Part shown: positions 16,858 to 25,682 of the stretch, in pieces
Layout: each line of letters starts with the position of its first letter
How positions within the stretch are numbered: position 1 is the stretch's first letter
Source: Pseudomonadota bacterium
Lineage (GTDB): Bacteria; Pseudomonadota; Gammaproteobacteria; Burkholderiales; Rhodocyclaceae
Length of the DNA stretch: 64,000 nucleotides
Direction of reading: 5' to 3'
NCBI GenBank assembly: GCA_008501585.1
Contig: QQUN01000018.1
Coordinates: forward strand, 62,001 to 126,000
Notes under the pieces: generated by a model
Databases searched by the model: none
What the model was told of the DNA's origin: nothing
What the model saw: the letters and a program-made list of their open reading frames with translations, nothing else
Made by a program: the position numbers and the translations under genes

Positions 16858-18069
16858 ATGGGGCTGCGTCAATACCTCGATTCGATCGAGCACAATTTCG
16901 AGAAAGGCGGCAAGCACGAGAAGTGGTACGCGCTGTTCGAGGCGGTCGACACCTTCTTCTACCGTCCCAAGAGCGTCACCCGCAGCAACGCGCATGTGCG
17001 CGACGGCATCGACCTGAAGCGGATGATGATCACGGTGTGGTTGTGTGTCTTCCCGGCGATGTTCTTCGGCATGTGGAACGTCGGCTACCAGGCCAACAGC
17101 GCGCTGGCTGCCAACCCTGAGCTGCTGGCCGGGCTGGCGGGCTGGCGTGTCGGCCTGATCCAGATGCTGGCGGGCTTCGATCCGGGCAGCGTGTGGGACA
17201 ACTTCATCCACGGTGCGGCCTATTTCCTGCCCATCTACCTGGTTACCTTCGTGGTCGGCGGTTTCTGGGAAGTGTTGTTTGCGGCCGTGCGCCGGCATGA
17301 GGTGAACGAGGGTTTCTTCGTCACCGGCGTGCTGTTCGCCCTGACCCTTCCGCCGTCGATCCCGCTGTGGCAGGTTGCGCTGGGCATCAGCTTCGGCGTG
17401 GTGATCGGCAAGGAGGTGTTCGGCGGCACGGGCAAGAACTTCCTCAACCCGGCACTGGCCGGGCGGGCCTTCCTGTTCTTTGCCTATCCGGCGCAGATGT
17501 CGGGCGACGCGGTGTGGACCGCCATCGATGGCTACACCAGCGCCACCGCGCTGGCCAATGGCGCAGCCGGTGGCGTGGATGCGATCGTGATGGCCGGCCT
17601 GAGCTGGACCGATGCCTTCCTGGGCTTCATGCAGGGCTCGGTCGGCGAGACCAGCACGCTGGCCATCCTGATCGGCGGCGCCGTGCTGCTGATCATGAAG
17701 ATCGCGGCCTGGCGCATCGTGGCCGGCGTGATGCTGGGCATGGTCGGCATCAGCCTGCTGTTCAACGCCATTGGTTCCGATACCAACCCGATGTTCGCCA
17801 TGCCGTGGTACTGGCATCTGGTGCTGGGCGGTTTCGCCTTCGGCATGATGTTCATGGCGACCGACCCGGTGTCGGCGTCGATGACCAATACCGGCAAGTG
17901 GATCTTCGGCGCCATCATCGGTGGCATGGCAGTGATGATCCGTGTGGTCAACCCGGCCTTCCCCGAGGGCATGATGCTGGCCATTTTGTTCGGCAACCTG
18001 TGCGCACCGCTGATCGACCATTTCGTGGTGCAGGCAAACATCAAGCGGAGGCTGGCCCGCAATGTCTAA
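16858..18069 (+). CDS. nqrB: Na+-translocating NADH:quinone reductase subunit B
   Basis: A 403-residue integral membrane protein with about ten hydrophobic segments. The covalent FMN attachment site is DGYTSAT with the acceptor Thr at about residue 230, and the N-terminal [24 protein letters not shown] is typical. NqrB carries FMN by a phosphoester bond and also riboflavin, and is central to Na+ translocation. It overlaps nqrC by 8 bases, indicating translational coupling. The ApbE flavin transferase needed for FMN attachment is not in this window. Confidence 0.95.
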   Translation: MGLRQYLDSIEHNFEKGGKHEKWYALFEAVDTFFYRPKSVTRSNAHVRDGIDLKRMMITVWLCVFPAMFFGMWNVGYQANSALAANPELLAGLAGWRVGLIQMLAGFDPGSVWDNFIHGAAYFLPIYLVTFVVGGFWEVLFAAVRRHEVNEGFFVTGVLFALTLPPSIPLWQVALGISFGVVIGKEVFGGTGKNFLNPALAGRAFLFFAYPAQMSGDAVWTAIDGYTSATALANGAAGGVDAIVMAGLSWTDAFLGFMQGSVGETSTLAILIGGAVLLIMKIAAWRIVAGVMLGMVGISLLFNAIGSDTNPMFAMPWYWHLVLGGFAFGMMFMATDPVSASMTNTGKWIFGAIIGGMAVMIRVVNPAFPEGMMLAILFGNLCAPLIDHFVVQANIKRRLARNV

Positions 18070-18847
18070 TAAGGAAACGACCTCCCGTACGCTGATGGTC
18101 GCGTTGGCGGTCAGTCTGGTGAGTTCGGTCTTCGTGGCCGGTGCGGCGGTCTCGCTCAAGCCGATCCAGATCGAAAACCGTCAGCTCGACAAGCAGCGCA
18201 GCATTCTGGCCATTGCCGGCCTGGGTGAGGGCAAGCTCAGTGGCAGCGAGGTGAAGAAGCTCTTTGGCGAGCGGATTTCGGCCAAGGTGGTGGATCTGGA
18301 GAGCGGCGACTATGTCGACCAGTTCGACCCGGCCACCTTCGATCCGCTCAAGGCCGCGCGCGACCCGAAACTGTCCGAAGAACTGGCAGGCAACGAGGAC
18401 ATCGCCCTGATCAAGCGCCGCGAACGCTATACCACGGTCTACACCGTCGAGCAGGACGGCAAGCTCGAGTCACTGATCCTGCCGATTCGCGGTTACGGCC
18501 TGTGGTCGACGCTGCATGGTTTCATCGCCGTCAAGGCGGACCTCAACACCGTGGTGGGCCTGGGCTTTTACCAGCATGCCGAAACCCCGGGTCTGGGCGG
18601 TGAAGTGGACAACCCCAAGTGGAAGGGGATCTGGCCGGGCAAGCAGCTCTTCGACGAGGCCGGCAAGCCGGTGATCCGCATCGTCAAGGGCGGCGTCGAT
18701 CCGGCCAGCGCGTCGGCGGTGCATCAGGTCGATGCGCTCGCCGGTGCCACGCTGACCAGCAATGGCGTCGATCGATTGCTGCAATTCTGGCTGGGTGAGC
18801 AGGGCTTTGGCCCGTATCTGGCAAAACTGCGCGCACAGGGGGTCTGA
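18062..18847 (+). CDS. nqrC: Na+-translocating NADH:quinone reductase subunit C
   Basis: This 261-residue protein has one N-terminal membrane anchor (about residues 13-33) followed by a periplasmic FMN-binding domain. The flavinylation motif AGATLTS is present with the acceptor Thr at about 230. The [44 protein letters not shown] stretch is the family signature, quoted here only by name and position (about residues 145-190). It passes electrons between the NqrDE iron site and NqrB. It ends two bases before nqrD. Confidence 0.95.
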   Translation: MSNKETTSRTLMVALAVSLVSSVFVAGAAVSLKPIQIENRQLDKQRSILAIAGLGEGKLSGSEVKKLFGERISAKVVDLESGDYVDQFDPATFDPLKAARDPKLSEELAGNEDIALIKRRERYTTVYTVEQDGKLESLILPIRGYGLWSTLHGFIAVKADLNTVVGLGFYQHAETPGLGGEVDNPKWKGIWPGKQLFDEAGKPVIRIVKGGVDPASASAVHQVDALAGATLTSNGVDRLLQFWLGEQGFGPYLAKLRAQGV

Positions 18848-18849
18848 CC

Positions 18850-19518
18850 ATGGCAAAAGCAAGCATCAAGGAAGTCCTGCTCAATCCGGTCTTCAACAAC
18901 AACCCGATCGGCCTGCAGATTCTCGGTATCTGTTCGGCACTGGCTGTCACGTCGAACCTCAAGACGGCGCTGGTGATGTCGATCGCGCTGACGCTGGTGA
19001 CTGCGTTCTCGAACCTGTTCATCTCGATGATCCGCAAGCAGATCCCCAGCTCGATCCGCATGATCGTGCAGATGGTGATCATCGCCTCGCTGGTGATCGT
19101 GGTCGATCAGATCCTGCGTGCCTACGCCTTCGGCCTGGCCAAGCAGCTGTCGGTGTTCGTCGGCCTGATCATCACCAACTGTATCGTGATGGGCCGCGCC
19201 GAAGCCTTCGCCATGCAGAACCCGCCGCTGCTCTCCTTCATGGACGGTATCGGCAACGGCCTGGGCTACAGTGCGATGCTGATCGTGCTCGGCGTGATCC
19301 GCGAACTCTTCGGCGCCGGCAAGCTGCTCGGTTTCGAGGTGCTGTCGCTGGCCAAGGATGGGGGCTGGTATGTGCCCAACGGCCTGCTGCTGCTGCCGCC
19401 GTCCGCCTTCTTCCTGATCGGTCTCATCATCTGGGGCCTGCGCACCTGGAAGAAGAATCAAGTCGAAGCGCCGGCCTTCACGCTGGCGCCGCAAGTGGCC
19501 AACCAGGAGGCTCACTGA
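18850..19518 (+). CDS. nqrD: Na+-translocating NADH:quinone reductase subunit D
   Basis: A 222-residue membrane protein with about six transmembrane segments, homologous to RnfE. Recognisable features are the N-terminal [35 protein letters not shown] (Cys for the intramembrane iron centre shared with NqrE), and [14 protein letters not shown]. It pairs with NqrE to form the membrane iron-sulfur site. It is followed one base later by nqrE. Confidence 0.95.
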   Translation: MAKASIKEVLLNPVFNNNPIGLQILGICSALAVTSNLKTALVMSIALTLVTAFSNLFISMIRKQIPSSIRMIVQMVIIASLVIVVDQILRAYAFGLAKQLSVFVGLIITNCIVMGRAEAFAMQNPPLLSFMDGIGNGLGYSAMLIVLGVIRELFGAGKLLGFEVLSLAKDGGWYVPNGLLLLPPSAFFLIGLIIWGLRTWKKNQVEAPAFTLAPQVANQEAH

Positions 19519-19519
19519 T

Positions 19520-20128
<609 letters not shown>

Positions 20129-20143
20129 GGACGGAACGACCCA

Positions 20144-21370
20144 ATGAACAATCTGGAAATCATCCTCGCAATCGGGATGTTCACCGCGATCGTGCTGGCC
20201 CTCGTCGTCTTCATCCTGATGGCGCGGGCGCGGCTGGTCTCCAGCGGCGACGTCACGATCGACATCAACGGCGAACACAAGCTCACCGTGCCGGCCGGCG
20301 GCAAGCTGCTGCAGACCCTGGCCAACCACAACATCTTCCTGTCATCGGCCTGCGGCGGCGGCGGCACCTGCGCGCAGTGCAAGTGCATCGTCGAGGAAGG
20401 CGGCGGCGAGATGCTGCCCACCGAAGAGTCCCACTTCACCAAGCGTCAGCGCGTCGAAGGCTGGCGCCTGTCGTGCCAGACGCCGGTCAAGCAGGACATG
20501 AAGGTGGAGGTGCCGGAGGAAGTGTTCGGCGTCAAGAAATGGGAGTGCACCGTCGAGTCCAACCCCAACGTCGCCACCTTCATCAAGGAACTCACGCTGC
20601 GCCTGCCCGAGGGCGAGAACGTCGACTTCCGCGCGGGTGGCTATGTGCAGCTTGAGTGCCCGCCGCATGTCGTCAAGTACAAGGACTTCGACATCGAGGA
20701 GCGCTTCCACGGCGACTGGGACAAGTTCAACCTGTGGCGCTTTGTCTCCAAGGTGGACGAGACCGTCATCCGCGCCTACTCGATGGCCAACTATCCGGAA
20801 GAGCAGGGCGTGGTGAAGTTCAACATCCGCGTCGCCTCGCCGCCGCCGTCGCGCGACGACATTCCGCCGGGCCAGATGTCCTCGTGGGTGTTCAGTCTCA
20901 AGCCGGGCGACAAGGTCACCGTGTATGGCCCGTTCGGCGAGTTCTTCGCTCGCGAGACCGACAACGAAATGGTCTTCGTCGGCGGCGGTGCCGGCATGGC
21001 GCCGATGCGCTCGCACATCTTCGACCAGCTCAAGCGGCTCAAGAGCACGCGCAAGATCACCTTCTGGTACGGTGCGCGCTCGCTGCGCGAGACCTTCTAT
21101 GTCGACGAGTTCAACAAGCTGCAGGAAGAGAACCCGAACTTCACCTGGCACCTGGCCTTGTCGGACCCGTTGCCCGAAGACAACTGGACCGGTTACACCG
21201 GCTTCATCCACAACGTGCTCTACGAGAACTATCTCAAGGACCACCCGGCGCCGGAAGACTGCGAGTTCTACATGTGCGGTCCCCCGATGATGAACTCGGC
21301 GGTCATCAACATGCTGGTCGACCTCGGCGTCGAGCGTGAGAACATCATGCTTGATGACTTCGGCGGTTGA
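20144..21370 (+). CDS. nqrF: Na+-translocating NADH:quinone reductase subunit F
   Basis: This 408-residue subunit has an N-terminal membrane anchor (about 4-25), a plant-type 2Fe-2S ferredoxin domain with [15 protein letters not shown] and LSCQTP cysteines (about 65-115), and an FNR-like module. The module has the FAD motif RAYSMANYP near 210 and the NADH-binding [13 protein letters not shown] near 275, ending with the aromatic/Gly FGG tail. It is the NADH entry point of the Na+ pump. All cluster-binding cysteines are present. Confidence 0.95.
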   Translation: MNNLEIILAIGMFTAIVLALVVFILMARARLVSSGDVTIDINGEHKLTVPAGGKLLQTLANHNIFLSSACGGGGTCAQCKCIVEEGGGEMLPTEESHFTKRQRVEGWRLSCQTPVKQDMKVEVPEEVFGVKKWECTVESNPNVATFIKELTLRLPEGENVDFRAGGYVQLECPPHVVKYKDFDIEERFHGDWDKFNLWRFVSKVDETVIRAYSMANYPEEQGVVKFNIRVASPPPSRDDIPPGQMSSWVFSLKPGDKVTVYGPFGEFFARETDNEMVFVGGGAGMAPMRSHIFDQLKRLKSTRKITFWYGARSLRETFYVDEFNKLQEENPNFTWHLALSDPLPEDNWTGYTGFIHNVLYENYLKDHPAPEDCEFYMCGPPMMNSAVINMLVDLGVERENIMLDDFGG

Positions 21371-21400
21371 TCGGGTTCGCGGACAGACGAGGCGGGCGAG

Positions 21401-21604
21401 ATGAGCATTTTTGTGGTGACTTTTGCGGTCATTCTCTTTGTGGTGCTGGCGATGGCGATCGGTGTGATCGCCGGTCGCAAGCCCATCGGTGGCAGTTGTG
21501 GCGGGATGGGGGCGGTTGGCCTCGAGTGTGAGGCGGGCTGCGCCAAACCCTGCCCGAAGCGACGCGCGCGCATGAAAGCGCAGGCGGAAGGAAAGGAAGA
21601 ATAA
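21401..21604 (+). CDS. nqrM: Na+-NQR maturation protein NqrM
   Basis: A 67-residue protein with a single N-terminal transmembrane helix and four conserved cysteines ([14 protein letters not shown]). This is the NqrM (DUF539) signature. NqrM is required for assembly of active NQR, probably by delivering iron to the NqrD/NqrE site. It sits 30 bases after nqrF and two bases before the CBS gene. Confidence 0.9.
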   Translation: MSIFVVTFAVILFVVLAMAIGVIAGRKPIGGSCGGMGAVGLECEAGCAKPCPKRRARMKAQAEGKEE

Positions 21605-21606
21605 GC

Positions 21607-22002
21607 ATGCTGCGTTCGTTGAAGGTCAAGGATTACATGACGCGGGATCCGCTGTCGTTCTCGCCCGACATGGAGGTGCTGGAGGCGGTTCACCAACTGC
21701 TGCTGCACCACCTCAGTGGCGCGCCGGTGGTGGATGAAAACGGCAAGCTGATCGGCTTCCTGTCGGAGAAGGACTGCCTCAAGGCCGCGCTCAACGCGTC
21801 CTACTACGAAGAGTTCGGCGGCCAGGTGCGTCAGTTCATGTCGCAGCCGGTCGTCACCATCGATGCCGAATCCACGCTGACCGACGCGGCCGAGATGTTC
21901 GTCACCAAGCTGCATCGCTGCTACCCGGTGGTCGATGACGGTCAACTGGTTGGTCAGCTCTCGCGCCACAACACCCTGGCAGCGCTCGAGCGCCTCTGGT
22001 AA
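21607..22002 (+). CDS. Two-CBS-domain protein linked to the nqr operon
   Basis: The 131 residues are filled by a tandem pair of CBS domains ([22 protein letters not shown] and [25 protein letters not shown]). There is no enzymatic or transporter domain. CBS pairs bind adenine nucleotides such as AMP, ATP or NADH-related ligands. The gene starts two bases after the nqrM stop, so it is cotranscribed with nqr. An energy-sensing role for the Na+ pump is an inference. Confidence 0.85.
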   Translation: MLRSLKVKDYMTRDPLSFSPDMEVLEAVHQLLLHHLSGAPVVDENGKLIGFLSEKDCLKAALNASYYEEFGGQVRQFMSQPVVTIDAESTLTDAAEMFVTKLHRCYPVVDDGQLVGQLSRHNTLAALERLW

Positions 22003-22096
22003 GTCAGCCCGGACGGGTCGTCGCGCGCGCCAGGCGCCGGCGACCGGCCTTGCCGACGCCTCACGACCCGTCGGCGTGATCACGCGAAGGAGGCTC

Positions 22097-23326
22097 ATGG
22101 CGCTCATCGTCCAGAAATACGGTGGCACCTCGGTCGGTGCACCCGACCGCATCCAGCAGGTCGCTGCGCGCATTGCCCGTTGCCAGCGCGAAGGGCATCA
22201 GCTCGTGGTGGTCGTCTCGGCCATGAGCGGCGAAACCAACCGCCTCATCGCACTCACCCGTGAGATCACCGCCACGCCGACGCCTCGCGAGCTCGATGTG
22301 GTCGTCTCCACCGGCGAGCAGGTCACCATCGGCCTGTTGTGCATGGCACTTCACGCGCTCGGTGTAAAAGCACGTAGCTATACCGGCGCGCAGGTACGCA
22401 TCCTCACCGACAGCGCCCACACCAAGGCGCGCATCCTGTCGATCGACGAAACCCCCATCCGGCGCGATCTCGACGACGGCTGTGTGGTGGTGGTCGCGGG
22501 CTTCCAGGGCGTCGATGCTGCCGGCAACATCACCACGCTCGGTCGCGGCGGTTCCGACACCACGGGCGTGGCCCTGGCCGCGGCCTTGCAGGCCGACGAG
22601 TGCCAGATCTATACCGATGTCGACGGGGTGTACACCACCGATCCGCGTATCGTCCCCGAGGCGCGCAAGCTCGATCGCATCACCTTTGAAGAGATGCTCG
22701 AGATGGCCAGTCTCGGCGCGAAGGTCTTGCAGATCCGCTCGGTCGAGTTCGCCGGCAAATACAAGGTCAGGCTGCGCGTGCTGTCGAGCTTTGCCGACAC
22801 CGGCGACGGTACCCTGATCACCACCGAGGAAGACACCACGATGGAACAGCCTGTCATTTCCGGCATCGCCTTCAACCGGGACGAAGCCAAGCTGACGGTG
22901 CTTGGCGTGCCCGACACGCCCGGCACGGCCTACCGGATCCTCGGCCCGATCGCCGAGGCCAACATCGATGTCGACATGATCATCCAGAACGTCAGCCAGG
23001 ACGGCACCACGGATGTGTCATGCACCATTGCCCGTACCGACCACGACAAGGCCATGGCCATTCTCGGCCAGGTGCGCGACGCCATTGGCGCCCGTGAGAT
23101 CCGTAGCGACACGAGCATGGCCAAGGTGTCGGTGGTTGGCGTCGGCATGCGCTCCCACCCCGGCGTGGCCTCGTTGATGTTCCGCACGCTGGCCGAGGAG
23201 GGGATCAATATCCAGATGATCTCGACCTCCGAAATCAAGATCTCCGTGGTCATCGACGAGAAGTACCTGGAGCTGGCCGTGCGCGTGCTGCACAAGGCGT
23301 TTGGCCTGGATGGCGGCGCAGCCTAA
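22097..23326 (+). CDS. lysC: Aspartate kinase
   Basis: The start at 22097 after GAAGGAGG gives 409 residues, typical of the monofunctional betaproteobacterial enzyme. The kinase domain opens with [12 protein letters not shown] and contains [12 protein letters not shown] and [10 protein letters not shown]. The C-terminal ~150 residues hold two ACT domains for amino-acid feedback ([15 protein letters not shown] and [19 protein letters not shown]). It phosphorylates aspartate at the head of Lys/Thr/Met biosynthesis. No lysine riboswitch is visible upstream; 94 bases separate it from the CBS gene. Confidence 0.95.
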   Translation: MALIVQKYGGTSVGAPDRIQQVAARIARCQREGHQLVVVVSAMSGETNRLIALTREITATPTPRELDVVVSTGEQVTIGLLCMALHALGVKARSYTGAQVRILTDSAHTKARILSIDETPIRRDLDDGCVVVVAGFQGVDAAGNITTLGRGGSDTTGVALAAALQADECQIYTDVDGVYTTDPRIVPEARKLDRITFEEMLEMASLGAKVLQIRSVEFAGKYKVRLRVLSSFADTGDGTLITTEEDTTMEQPVISGIAFNRDEAKLTVLGVPDTPGTAYRILGPIAEANIDVDMIIQNVSQDGTTDVSCTIARTDHDKAMAILGQVRDAIGAREIRSDTSMAKVSVVGVGMRSHPGVASLMFRTLAEEGINIQMISTSEIKISVVIDEKYLELAVRVLHKAFGLDGGAA

Positions 23327-23332
23327 AGTGGT

Positions 23333-23361
23333 TTGACCGCGGGGCGCGAAACCGATATTAT
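23333..23361 (+). promoter_or_regulatory. Sigma-70 promoter for tRNA-Ser
   Basis: TTGACC (23333-23338) and TATTAT (23356-23361) are separated by exactly 17 bases. The start would be near 23368, ten bases before the tRNA, immediately after the lysC stop. Confidence 0.75.
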
Positions 23362-23377
23362 CGCGGCCCTGTGGTGA

Positions 23378-23470
23378 GGAGACGTGGCCGAGAGGTCGAA
23401 GGCACTCCCCTGCTAAGGGAGCATACCGTCAAAAACGGTATCGAGGGTTCGAATCCCTCCGTCTCCGCCA
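23378..23470 (+). tRNA. serX: tRNA-Ser (anticodon GCT)
   Basis: The gene is 93 bases including an encoded CCA. The acceptor stem GGAGACG pairs with CGTCTCC, the discriminator is G, and the anticodon loop is CTGCTAA, reading AGC/AGU. A long variable arm (ACCGTCAAAAACGGT) confirms a class II serine tRNA. Confidence 0.96.
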
Positions 23471-23480
23471 CACACAGTGC

Positions 23481-23509
23481 TTTACGGCGGTTATTCTTCA
23501 TCGTATAAT
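23481..23509 (+). promoter_or_regulatory. Sigma-70 promoter for the first tRNA-Arg
   Basis: TTTACG (23481-23486) and a perfect TATAAT (23504-23509) are separated by 17 bases. The start would be near 23516, ten bases before the tRNA. Confidence 0.75.
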
Positions 23510-23525
23510 CGCTGGCTTCGCGGTT

Positions 23526-23602
23526 GCGCTCGTAGCTCAGTTGGATAGAGTACCTGGCTACGAACCAGGGGGTCGTGGGTTCGAATCCTGCCGAGCGCGC
23601 CA
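23526..23602 (+). tRNA. tRNA-Arg (anticodon ACG), copy 1
   Basis: The gene is 77 bases with encoded CCA. The acceptor GCGCTCG pairs with CGAGCGC; the anticodon stem CCTGG/CCAGG encloses CTACGAA (anticodon ACG, wobble A normally edited to inosine). It is identical in sequence to the copy at 23687. Confidence 0.96.
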
Positions 23603-23622
23603 CAACGAATAAAGCACTATGA

Positions 23623-23649
23623 AAAGGCCGCGTCCTGCGCGGCTTTTTT
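23623..23649 (+). terminator. Intrinsic terminator after the first tRNA-Arg
   Basis: GCCGCG-TCCTG-CGCGGC followed by six Ts, 21 bases after the CCA end. Confidence 0.8.
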
Positions 23650-23686
23650 AGTCCGAACCGAAGGCCCTTGGCCTGACGTCGGCAAC

Positions 23687-23763
23687 GCGCTCGTAGCTCA
23701 GTTGGATAGAGTACCTGGCTACGAACCAGGGGGTCGTGGGTTCGAATCCTGCCGAGCGCGCCA
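23687..23763 (+). tRNA. tRNA-Arg (anticodon ACG), copy 2
   Basis: All 77 bases match copy 1 exactly, including CCA. It lies beyond a terminator, and no strong promoter is visible in the 37 bases before it, so its expression may depend on read-through. Confidence 0.95.
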
Positions 23764-23772
23764 GTTTCCGCC

Positions 23773-23801
23773 AAAGGGCACTTCTTTCGGAAGTGCCCTT
23801 T
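23773..23801 (+). terminator. Intrinsic terminator after the tRNA cluster
   Basis: AAAGGGCACTTC pairs perfectly with GAAGTGCCCTTT around TTTCG (12-bp stem), followed by a T-containing tail. Confidence 0.8.
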
Positions 23802-23960
23802 GTCATTTCTGCCAGGCGAATCCGCCTCGCGCATGTCGCGTTCCGGCGCGTGCGCGGTGTATGACATACTTCCTCAACGCTGCGGCGTCCCCGCCTGCCT
23901 GAGCCCATCGCGCGCAGGCGGTCGGGTGTGCCTGGCCTGTCCCTGGATGGAAGCATTGTG

Positions 23961-25682
23961 ATGACGGAATCGACAACCGCCCCGCTGCGCCGGCAATCGC
24001 GTCGTGGCCCGCGCGGGCGCCCGCTTGAGCCGCAGGCGCTGGCGACGGTTTCTGCCTTGCTTGACGGGCGCACGCGCGCGCCGGACATGCTGATCGAGCA
24101 CCTGCATTGCCTGCAGGACCGGTTTGGCCACATCACGCTGCCGCATCTGCGCGCGCTGGCCGCATGGATGAATCTGCCGATGGCGGCGGTCTATGAAACG
24201 GCGAGCTTCTATGCGCATTTCGATCTGGTGCGTGACGGCGAGGCGCCCCCGCCCGCGATCACCGTCCGGGTGTGCGATTCGCTGTCCTGTCAGCTCGCCG
24301 GCGCGCAGGCCCTGCATGCAGCCCTGGCCGACGGGCTGGCCGCATCGTCCGTGCGGGTCGTCCGCGCGCCCTGCATGGGGCGCTGCGATGCGGCGCCGGT
24401 GGTGGCGGTGGGCCATCGCCACCTGGGCCATGCCAGCCCGGCAGGCGTCAATGCCGTGCTGGCTGCCGGCACCCTGACGCCCGAGCCGATCCGCTGGCCG
24501 CGTCTGCCAGCCTATCGCGCCGATGGCGGCTACGGTGTGCTGCAGGCGCTGCGTGCCGGCGAGCTGAGCGCCGATGCGCTTGGCGATCTGTTGAAACAGG
24601 CGGGCTTGCGTGGCCTGGGCGGCGCGGGCTTTCCCACCTGGCGCAAATGGCAGGCGGTGCGCGCCGAGCCGGCGCCGCGCTATCTGGTGATCAATGCCGA
24701 CGAAGGCGAACCGGGCACCTTCAAGGACCGGCACTACCTCGAGCAGTCGCCGCACCAGTTTCTGGAGGGCCTGTTGATCAGCGCCACGGCCATCGACGCT
24801 GCGGCAGCCTATATCTATTTGCGCGATGAATACCCCGCGCTGCACGCCGTGTTGCGTGAGGCGATTGCCGAACTCGAAGCCGCCGCGCTGGTCCCGCCCG
24901 GCTTCATCGCGCTGCGGCGCGGTGCCGGTGCCTACATCTGCGGCGAGGAGTCGGCGCTGATCGAGTCGCTCGAGGGCAAGCCGGGCAAGCCGCGCCACCG
25001 TCCGCCCTTCGTGGCACAGGTCGGCTTGTTCGGGCGGCCCACGCTGGTCAACAACGTCGAGACCGTGTTCTGGATTCCGCCGCTGGCGGCGCGCGGTGCC
25101 GCGTGGTTTGCCGGCCAGGGTCGCCACGGTCGCAGCGGCGTGCGCAGCTATTCGGTGTCGGGGCGCGTCAGGCGGCCGGGGGTGCATGTGGCGCCTGCCG
25201 GCATCACCCTGCGCGAACTGGTCGACGAGTTCTGTGGTGGCATGGCTGACGGGCATGCACTGCTGGCCTATCTGCCGGGCGGGGCCTCGGGTGGCATCCT
25301 GCCGGCGCACCTGGCCGACCTTCCGCTGGATTTCGACACGCTCCAGCCGCATGGCTGTTTCATCGGCTCGGCCGCGATCATCGTGGTGTCCGATCAGGAT
25401 GATCTACGCGCCGTGGCGAAAAACCTGATGGCCTTTTTCGCCGACGAGTCCTGCGGCCAGTGTACGCCGTGCCGGGTTGGCACCGAGAAGATGCTGGCCA
25501 TGCTCGAACAGCCCGCGTGGGACGCCGCGCTGCTGCGCCGCCTGGCGCAGGTCATGCAGGACGCGTCGATCTGTGGCCTTGGTCAGGCCGCGCCGAATCC
25601 GGTTGTCAGCCTGCTCACCCATTTCCCGGCTGCGCTGGCAAAGCAGGGCGTGGCGGTCCGCGGCGAGGCGGGTGCCCGATGA
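23961..25682 (+). CDS. NAD+-linked formate dehydrogenase beta subunit (NuoE-NuoF fusion)
   Basis: The start at 23961 after GGAAG is preferred over the one 33 bases upstream; it gives 573 residues. The N-terminal ~170 residues are a NuoE/thioredoxin-like 2Fe-2S domain (CDSLSC and CMGRCD cysteines). The rest is NuoF-like, with NADH/FMN segments GLRGLGGAGFPTWRKW and INADEGEPGTFKDR, GAGAYICGEESALIESLEG, and the 4Fe-4S motif ESCGQCTPCRVGT. Size and fusion match the beta subunit of heterodimeric FDH1 of Methylorubrum extorquens. It transfers electrons from the alpha subunit to NAD+. Its stop overlaps the fdhA start (ATGA). Confidence 0.9.
   Translation: MTESTTAPLRRQSRRGPRGRPLEPQALATVSALLDGRTRAPDMLIEHLHCLQDRFGHITLPHLRALAAWMNLPMAAVYETASFYAHFDLVRDGEAPPPAITVRVCDSLSCQLAGAQALHAALADGLAASSVRVVRAPCMGRCDAAPVVAVGHRHLGHASPAGVNAVLAAGTLTPEPIRWPRLPAYRADGGYGVLQALRAGELSADALGDLLKQAGLRGLGGAGFPTWRKWQAVRAEPAPRYLVINADEGEPGTFKDRHYLEQSPHQFLEGLLISATAIDAAAAYIYLRDEYPALHAVLREAIAELEAAALVPPGFIALRRGAGAYICGEESALIESLEGKPGKPRHRPPFVAQVGLFGRPTLVNNVETVFWIPPLAARGAAWFAGQGRHGRSGVRSYSVSGRVRRPGVHVAPAGITLRELVDEFCGGMADGHALLAYLPGGASGGILPAHLADLPLDFDTLQPHGCFIGSAAIIVVSDQDDLRAVAKNLMAFFADESCGQCTPCRVGTEKMLAMLEQPAWDAALLRRLAQVMQDASICGLGQAAPNPVVSLLTHFPAALAKQGVAVRGEAGAR

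Noticed and set aside
16780-18159. 459-residue minus-strand frame opposite nqrB
   Set aside because: nqrB is certain on the plus strand, and the antisense translation has no recognisable domain.
22003-22096. Possible lysine riboswitch before lysC
   Set aside because: The gap is only 94 bases and GC-rich, and shows none of the conserved helices of the L-box.
23378-23763. tRNA cluster as an integration site for a mobile element
   Set aside because: No integrase, direct repeat of a tRNA 3' end outside the tandem copies, or composition change is present.
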